Position numbers and translations under genes: made by a program. 10,474 bases of DNA from positions 1 to 10,474 of the forward strand of contig DEKZ01000309.1 in NCBI GenBank assembly GCA_002354135.1. Direction: 5' to 3'. This document shows positions 5,428-10,474 of this stretch, one piece after another; the stretch's first letter is position 1, and the number at the start of each line of letters is the position of its first letter. Origin of the DNA: Massilia sp. UBA2709 (lineage in GTDB: Bacteria; Pseudomonadota; Gammaproteobacteria; Burkholderiales; Burkholderiaceae_D). The notes beneath the pieces are model-generated. The model was not told where the DNA came from. It ran no database searches and worked only from the letters and a program-made list of their open reading frames with translations.

Positions 5428-5663
5428 TGCTTGGCCTCGGCGCTCGTGGATTCGTCTGCTTCTTCCTCGGCCGGTGCAGGCAATTGCTCGATCACAGCTT
5501 CCAGCCGGCGCTGGGCCTCGACCAGACGCTCGAGGAGCGCCGCGTTCACTTCGTTGAGCAGCACGTTGGTCTGCTGAAGTTGCGCATTCTCGTCGCGCAA
5601 GGTCCCGACGAGCGCGGCGAGCCGTTCGATCTTGTCAGATAGGTCTTGGAATTCGGAAATCAT
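5424..5663 (-). CDS. zapB: ZapB-like (TIGR02449/DUF904 type) small coiled-coil division protein
   Basis: The 79-residue protein is a single predicted coiled coil from about residue 5 to 62 (LSDKIERLAALVGTLRDEN, then LQQTNVLLNEVNAALLERL) with an acidic, Ala/Glu-rich tail from 64. This is the small protein usually found directly upstream of zapA in betaproteobacteria, and it resembles E. coli ZapB (81 residues), which links ZapA to MatP and strengthens the Z-ring. The identity with ZapB proper is inferred from size, coiled coil and position, since coiled coils are weak evidence of orthology. The ATG at 5663 has no Shine-Dalgarno sequence and lies six bases after a -10 box, so the mRNA may be leaderless. 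An alternative annotation is simply TIGR02449 family protein. Confidence 0.82.
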   Translation of the reverse strand: MISEFQDLSDKIERLAALVGTLRDENAQLQQTNVLLNEVNAALLERLVEAQRRLEAVIEQLPAPAEEEADESTSAEAKQ

Positions 5664-5698
5664 TCGTAACTATAGGTCTGATAAGGTTTGACAGTCAA
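5664..5698 (-). promoter_or_regulatory. Promoter of zapBA, apparently leaderless
   Basis: The minus strand has TTGACT (5698-5693, 5 of 6) and TATAGT (5674-5669, 5 of 6) spaced by 18 bases. Only five bases lie between the -10 and the zapB ATG, so the transcript would begin at the A of the start codon. No GGAG-like sequence precedes the ATG. Confidence 0.65.
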
Positions 5699-5728
5699 CA
5701 GGATAGCGTGTTGTGCGGGGCGGTGCCT

Positions 5729-5778
5729 CGTAGGGTGGACATTCGTGGTGCCGGCATTTGGCCGGCCCCACTGTCCAC
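5729..5778. repeat. REP-like hairpin, left copy of an inverted pair
   Basis: CGTAGGGTGG (5729-5738) is shared with the palindrome at 1558-1586. GTGGAC 5735-5740 pairs with GTCCAC 5773-5778, and an inner GCCGGC 5750-5755 pairs with GCCGGC 5761-5766 around ATTTG, with near-complete pairing between them. The CGTAGGGTGG end is an exact inverted match to 5897-5906, so this copy and the next form a head-to-head pair bounding 178 bases. Confidence 0.65.
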
Positions 5779-5882
5779 GCGGATTGAACTCATGCGGACC
5801 ACCATGGCAACCGGAAGCCGGGAACCGGCACTCTTGTTAATCGACTACGAGAGAAGCGCCATCCCTTAAGCGATGAGACCGC

Positions 5883-5906
5883 GTGGGCACAGGTGCCCAC
5901 CCTACG
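5883..5906. repeat. REP-like hairpin, right copy
   Basis: GTGGGCAC (5883-5890) and GTGCCCAC (5893-5900) form a perfect 8-bp stem with a two-base centre, followed by CCTACG. The right half (GTGCCCACCCTAC) is identical to the right arm of the element at 1574-1586, so both belong to one repeat family. Confidence 0.7.
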
Positions 5907-6088
5907 AAAAGCTTTATGACAGTCCTTTGACCTCACTCAAGTACCCCGGCAACAGTGCGTCAACGCGCAATGTTTCAGTGCTAACCTTGCCGCTTTGTGC
6001 CTGCGGGATTGGCGTCTCGGACAACAGCCGCGCTAGCCCGGCGGTTTGAGCTTGAACAAGCCGCAAAGCGAATTTAGCAACAGGCGCG

Positions 6089-6118
6089 CTTGAAATGCCT
6101 AATTATCGTCCCTATAAT
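6089..6118 (+). promoter_or_regulatory. groESL promoter, readable by sigma-70 and sigma-32
   Basis: TTGAAA (6090-6095) and a perfect TATAAT (6113-6118) are spaced by 17 bases, a strong sigma-70 promoter. The same sequence can be read as a sigma-32 promoter: CTTGAAA (6089-6095), 14 bases, then CCCTAT (6110-6115) against the CCCCAT consensus. Transcription would start inside CIRCE, leaving a leader of about 108 bases before groES. Confidence 0.85.
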
Positions 6119-6144
6119 TAGCACTCGTTAGTAGAGAGTGCTAA
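6118..6144 (+). promoter_or_regulatory. CIRCE operator (HrcA binding site)
   Basis: TTAGCACTC (6118-6126), nine bases, then GAGTGCTAA (6136-6144) is a perfect match to the CIRCE consensus. It begins at the last base of the -10 box and covers the expected start site, so bound HrcA would block initiation. hrcA itself is not in the window. Confidence 0.97.
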
Positions 6145-6232
6145 CAACTCTTTCCAGCCGCAGCGTCATGACACGATGCGGCAACAACGCAGATAAATAG
6201 CTAGTCCAAACCACTGAATAAAGGAGTTTTGC

Positions 6233-6523
6233 ATGAACCTTCGCCCTCTGCACGATCGCGTTATCGTGAAGCGTCTCGACCAGGAAACCAAGACTGCCTC
6301 GGGCCTGATCATCCCTGATGCAGCGGCGGAAAAGCCAGACCAGGGTGAAGTCCTGGCAGTCGGCAACGGCAAGGTGCAGGACAACGGCCAGGTGCGCGCG
6401 CTGGAAGTCAAAGTCGGCGACCGCGTCCTGTTCGGCAAGTACTCGGGCCAGGCCGTCAAGGTCGATGGCCAGGAGCTGCTGGTGATGCGCGAAGAAGACA
6501 TCATGGCCGTTCTGGTCTCGTAA
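6233..6523 (+). CDS. groES: Co-chaperonin GroES (Hsp10)
   Basis: GroES forms the heptameric lid that closes the GroEL folding chamber. The 96-residue product has the standard length and order: MNLRPLHDRVIVKR at the start, the mobile loop that contacts GroEL (about 17-33, containing SGLIIPDAAAEKP), the roof region, and the C-terminal VGDRVLFGKYSGQAVKVDGQ and EDIMAVL elements. AAAGGAG at 6220-6226 sets the ATG at 6233. It is the first gene of the groESL operon and is controlled by the CIRCE and dual sigma-70/sigma-32 promoter about 110 bases upstream. groEL follows after 46 bases with its own ribosome binding site. Confidence 0.99.
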   Translation: MNLRPLHDRVIVKRLDQETKTASGLIIPDAAAEKPDQGEVLAVGNGKVQDNGQVRALEVKVGDRVLFGKYSGQAVKVDGQELLVMREEDIMAVLVS

Positions 6524-6569
6524 TCCTCCCTGAATTAAAACAGTTCACGAATAACTGGAGAAATACAAA

Positions 6570-8216
<1,647 letters not shown>

Positions 8217-8261
8217 TGCATCATCCGGCAGCCCGGCGCGCCTGAAGCGCCTGCTACCGAC

Positions 8262-8295
8262 AAAGCCCGCACGGCTCGCGCCTGCGGGCTTTTTT
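8262..8295 (+). terminator. Rho-independent terminator of groESL
   Basis: AAAGCCCGCA (8262-8271) pairs perfectly with TGCGGGCTTT (8283-8292) around an 11-base loop, and six T run from 8290 to 8295. It ends 27 bases before the ATG of the next gene. Confidence 0.93.
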
Positions 8296-8322
8296 CTTGG
8301 CCAACTGTTTTTGAACACACAC

Positions 8323-8760
8323 ATGACCCCGCCCTCCCGCCCGGGCGTGCGCCTGGACGCGCTGCGCGACGCCCTCTTTTTCATCGACGACATGGACGGC
8401 GGTGCCGAAGCCTGGATCGACCGGCGTAGCGGCGCCGTGCATATCGTGGCCGAAGGGATCGATCCCGACGAACTGGCGCTACCGGACGACCTTGGCGACC
8501 CAGAGCATTACCTTGCCGTCCCTGGCTCCCGTGATTTGTTCATCGAACGCGAGTTGGCTTTCCGTTTTGTAGCCCAGTACTTGCCAGCCGACGAGCGCCT
8601 GGTGCGCGCCATGTTCACCAGGAAGGGCGCATACCGCGCCCTGCGCGCCCTCATGGCCGAACGCAAGGTACTGGAAGCCTGGTATCGCTTCAAGGAAAAC
8701 GCAATCGAGGCCACCCTCGCCGAATGGTGCGGCGAGAACGGCTTGCACCTGCAGGGCTAG
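8323..8760 (+). CDS. UPF0158-family protein of unknown function
   Basis: The 145-residue soluble protein resembles the UPF0158 family (PF03682): an N-terminal LDALRDALFFIDD segment (11-23), an aromatic/acidic strand pair WIDRRSGAVHIV (31-42), a middle region with RDLFIERELAFRFVAQYLP (70-88), and the family-like C-terminal pattern KGAYRALRALM (101-111), AWYRFKENAI (119-128), AEWCGENGL (133-141). No enzymatic motif is visible and the family has no established role. I choose ATG 8323; TTG at 8311 is possible in the same frame. Neither has a clear Shine-Dalgarno sequence, and the gene begins only 27 bases after the groESL terminator, so its expression signal is unclear: read-through, or a weak promoter within the terminator region. 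Family assignment is from memory of the pattern. Confidence 0.78.
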   Translation: MTPPSRPGVRLDALRDALFFIDDMDGGAEAWIDRRSGAVHIVAEGIDPDELALPDDLGDPEHYLAVPGSRDLFIERELAFRFVAQYLPADERLVRAMFTRKGAYRALRALMAERKVLEAWYRFKENAIEATLAEWCGENGLHLQG

Positions 8761-8803
8761 CGTCACACGCCTGCCGCGGCTCGCGCGCCCAGCAGCGCCC
8801 CGC

Positions 8804-8829
8804 ATTTACACAAATTTACATTGATTTAC
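8804..8829. promoter_or_regulatory. Triple ATTTAC direct repeat with exact 10-base period
   Basis: ATTTAC occurs at 8804-8809, 8814-8819 and 8824-8829, so each copy lies on the same face of the helix. The surrounding sequence is GC-rich, which makes the AT-rich block stand out. It is 135 bases upstream of the flippase start. Tandem half-sites one helical turn apart are the usual target of OmpR/PhoB-type response regulators; the identity of any regulator is unknown. Confidence 0.5.
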
Positions 8830-8963
8830 GTGGAAAGCTGATGTGCGTGGAATACTGCACAGCCGGCCAGCGTACGATCTTCTGACAGTTAGCAAACTGA
8901 GCAGATTATGGCCATGATCCACGCCGGCAATTGTGACGGGCGAACTCGTGCAATGGTGCCCAC

Positions 8964-10259
8964 ATGAGCGTCCCCCGGTCCGATTTCTGGAAGAACGTTC
9001 TCACAGTCCTCACCGGAGCGACCGGTGCGCAGGCCTTGCCCATCCTGGCGGCGCCCCTGCTCACCCGCCTGTGCACGCCGGCCGAGATGGGCGCCTTCAG
9101 CGTGTGGCTGGGTGTGATCACGATCACCTCGATCGTGGCCACCTTGCGTTTCGAAGCCGCCATGGTCCTCGATCACGACAACGCCCAGCAAGGCACCTGC
9201 TTCAGCGTGGTCGCCTACTGCGCGACCCTGATGGCCCTGGCGATCACGGCTTGCATGCTGTTCGGGTGCATGCTCGGCCTGCCCGCCCTGTGCGACATGT
9301 CCTGGTTCGAGCTGCTCACCATCGGCGCCGCCACCTGGCTGACCGCCACCATGCAGACCACGCTGGCGTACGCCGCCTCGCACAACCTGTTCGTCAAGGC
9401 GGCGAAAGCCAAGGTCTTGCAATCGGCAACGATTGCCGTGAGCCAAGTGTTGCTGCTGTGTATCGGCCTGGACAGCAGCGCCCTGCTGACGGGCCAGCTG
9501 ATCGGCCTGGGCGCCGGCCTCTGGGCGGCGCGGCGCCTGCTGTCGCCGCCGCCGGTGCGCCTCAAGCTCAAGCTCGACGGCGAACAGCGCGCCTATTTTT
9601 TCAGGCACCAGGCCTTCTGGCGCTACGCACTGCCCTCGAGCCTGCTCAACAGCGTGGTCGGCTACCTGCCGCTGTTCATGATCGGCTACCACCACGGCGC
9701 GCTGGCCGCCGGCCTGTTCGCCCTGACCCAGCGCGTGCTGGCCGCGCCCATCACCCTGATTGCCGCCTCGGTGCGCGACGTGTTCAAGCGCGAGGCGGTG
9801 CAGCAGTACCAGTCCACCGGAAATTGTCGCGACGCTTATCACGCCACCTTCAAGGCCCTGGCCCTGCTGGCCGTGGCGCCCTCGCTGGTCCTGTTCCTGT
9901 TCTCGCCCCAACTGTTCAGCTGGGTGTTCGGTTCGTCCTGGCGCCCGGCCGGCGAACTGGCGCGCATGCTCGCCCCGCTGTGCTTCCTGAGCTTCATCGC
10001 CAGTCCCCTGAGCTATGTCTTCTTTGTTGCCGGCAAGCAGAAGGCGGAACTGCTGTGGCAGGTGGCGCTGTTCCTGATGACGGTCAGCGTGTTCGCCGCG
10101 CCGCTGTCGCTGCACCAGAGCGTGCTGGCGTATGCGATCGGCCGCTCCCTGCTGTATGTGATCTACCTCTTCATGTCGCACCGGTATTCGCTCAACGGCT
10201 GCGCGGCATGGAGCGGACGGCGGCGCGGCGCAGCGGATCTTCCCCGTTCGCCGCCGTGA
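8964..10259 (+). CDS. Oligosaccharide flippase-like polysaccharide biosynthesis membrane protein (MOP superfamily)
   Basis: The 431-residue product is a polytopic inner-membrane protein with about 12 hydrophobic segments, the architecture of Wzx-type flippases that move undecaprenyl-linked glycans to the periplasmic face. Supporting signs are the N-terminal LTGATGAQALPILAAPLLTRL with TPAEMGAFSVW (38-48), as in the family's Y/F-G-x-F/Y pattern, and the second-half motif LPLFMIGYHHGALAAGLFALTQRVLAAP (235-262) followed by SVRDVF (269-274). After a final helix near 388-404 comes a basic tail. Upstream of the ATG at 8964 the frame has a stop at 8934, so this start is the only ATG; no good Shine-Dalgarno sequence precedes it. 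No glycosyltransferase or polymerase gene is in the window. It converges on the chemotaxis gene. Substrate cannot be inferred. Confidence 0.85.
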   Translation: MSVPRSDFWKNVLTVLTGATGAQALPILAAPLLTRLCTPAEMGAFSVWLGVITITSIVATLRFEAAMVLDHDNAQQGTCFSVVAYCATLMALAITACMLFGCMLGLPALCDMSWFELLTIGAATWLTATMQTTLAYAASHNLFVKAAKAKVLQSATIAVSQVLLLCIGLDSSALLTGQLIGLGAGLWAARRLLSPPPVRLKLKLDGEQRAYFFRHQAFWRYALPSSLLNSVVGYLPLFMIGYHHGALAAGLFALTQRVLAAPITLIAASVRDVFKREAVQQYQSTGNCRDAYHATFKALALLAVAPSLVLFLFSPQLFSWVFGSSWRPAGELARMLAPLCFLSFIASPLSYVFFVAGKQKAELLWQVALFLMTVSVFAAPLSLHQSVLAYAIGRSLLYVIYLFMSHRYSLNGCAAWSGRRRGAADLPRSPP

Positions 10260-10284
10260 GCGCCGGCCCTTGGGCCTGCCCGCT

Positions 10285-10474
10285 TCAGGCCGTCTGCACG
10301 CGCGGCAGCGCCAGGGCGCCCTGAGGGGCGCCCGCGGCACGCAGCGCCACGGCATCGTCGGCCAGCTTGAACACGCTGACCGCTTCCAGCAGTTGGCCGG
10401 CCTGCTCGTGCATGGCGTTCGAGGCCGCCGCCGACTGTTCGACCAGCGCCGCGTTCTGCTGGGTCACCTGGTCC
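10285..10474 (-). CDS. Methyl-accepting chemotaxis protein, C-terminal end (cut by window edge)
   Basis: Only the last 62 codons are present; the frame is open to the window edge at 10474 and the gene continues beyond it. The sequence starts DQVTQQNAALVEQSAAAS and continues HEQAGQLLEAVSVFKL. This is the characteristic end of the methyl-accepting signalling domain, including the distal methylation helix with its Gln-Gln-Asn/Glu-Gln pattern, followed by a linker of about 27 residues. The GTG at 10467 is an internal valine. There is no NWETF/NWESF-type CheR-tethering pentapeptide at the C-terminus (it ends LPRVQTA). The sensor domain, and therefore the ligand, is outside the window. It is convergent with the flippase gene with a 25-base gap. 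Confidence 0.92.
   Translation of the reverse strand, partial: DQVTQQNAALVEQSAAASNAMHEQAGQLLEAVSVFKLADDAVALRAAGAPQGALALPRVQTA

Larger units (their letters stand above)
5664..6232. other. 569-base intergenic region between zapB and groES
   Basis: This region separates the divergent zapBA and groESL operons. From left to right it holds the zapB promoter (5664-5698), a REP-like hairpin (5729-5778), a spacer without clear features, a second REP-like hairpin (5883-5906), about 180 bases of lower-GC sequence, the groES promoter with CIRCE (6089-6144), and the groES leader. I see no tRNA and no convincing gene. A minus-strand frame open from 6102 to 5914 has no ATG or GTG and weak third-position GC bias; I do not annotate it as a gene. 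Confidence 0.7.

Noticed and set aside
10265..10276. GGCCC-TT-GGGCC hairpin between the flippase and chemotaxis genes as a terminator
   Set aside because: A 5-bp stem with a two-base loop is sterically poor, and no T-tract follows on either strand.
8933..10324. A 463-codon plus-strand frame overlapping the flippase
   Set aside because: Arg/Pro/Ala-rich composition without hydrophobic segments shows it is an out-of-frame reading of the flippase gene.
8889..10355. A 488-codon minus-strand open frame over the flippase gene
   Set aside because: It is a Gln/Arg/Gly-rich shadow frame opposite a clear membrane protein gene, and it also overlaps the chemotaxis gene end.

Overview
The window looks like a chromosomal segment of a high-GC betaproteobacterium, most likely Oxalobacteraceae (Massilia or a close relative). 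This is inferred from GC-rich codon use, a zapB-zapA-6S RNA gene order, a CIRCE-controlled groESL operon, and REP-like palindromes of the GTAGGGTGGGCAC type. No ribosomal RNA or marker phylogeny is available here, so the genus is a guess. Most of the window is housekeeping sequence. I see no phage, transposase, CRISPR array or recognisable defence island.

Layout. 1-1521 (+): the C-terminal part of a LysR-type regulator, followed after one base by lgt (prolipoprotein diacylglyceryl transferase), then an intrinsic terminator and a perfect REP-like palindrome. 1591-2394 (-): a TauE/SafE-type membrane permease convergent with lgt. 2395-2659 is a 265-base divergent intergenic region in which I see no convincing promoter hexamers. 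2660-2974 (+): a small EthD-family protein. 2994-3094: a 101-base structured inverted repeat between convergent genes. 4141-3093 (-): a compact three-gene operon of an SdpR-like ArsR repressor, a four-helix membrane protein and a single-domain rhodanese, with a promoter that appears to produce a leaderless mRNA. 4793-4332 (-): an EVE-domain protein. 5663-4844 (-): zapB, zapA and the 6S RNA gene ssrS, with their own promoters and a shared terminator. 5664-6232: a 569-base intergenic region with REP-like repeats and the groES promoter/CIRCE. 6233-8216 (+): groES-groEL with a downstream terminator. 8323-8760 (+): a UPF0158-family protein. 8964-10259 (+): an oligosaccharide flippase-like membrane protein preceded by a three-fold helically phased ATTTAC repeat. 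10474-10285 (-): the C-terminal end of a methyl-accepting chemotaxis protein cut by the window edge.

How the parts work together. groES and groEL form one heat-shock operon whose promoter can be read as both sigma-70 and sigma-32, with the HrcA operator CIRCE at the expected start site. zapB and zapA are translationally coupled cell-division genes. The 6S RNA behind them has its own TTGACA promoter and is followed by the EVE gene, much as ssrS precedes ygfA in Escherichia coli. The ArsR-membrane-rhodanese cluster is the least standard gene set. The less well explained signals are non-coding: the 101-base inverted repeat, two promoter-ATG fusions suggesting leaderless transcripts, the 23-base palindrome before the EVE gene, and the triple ATTTAC repeat.
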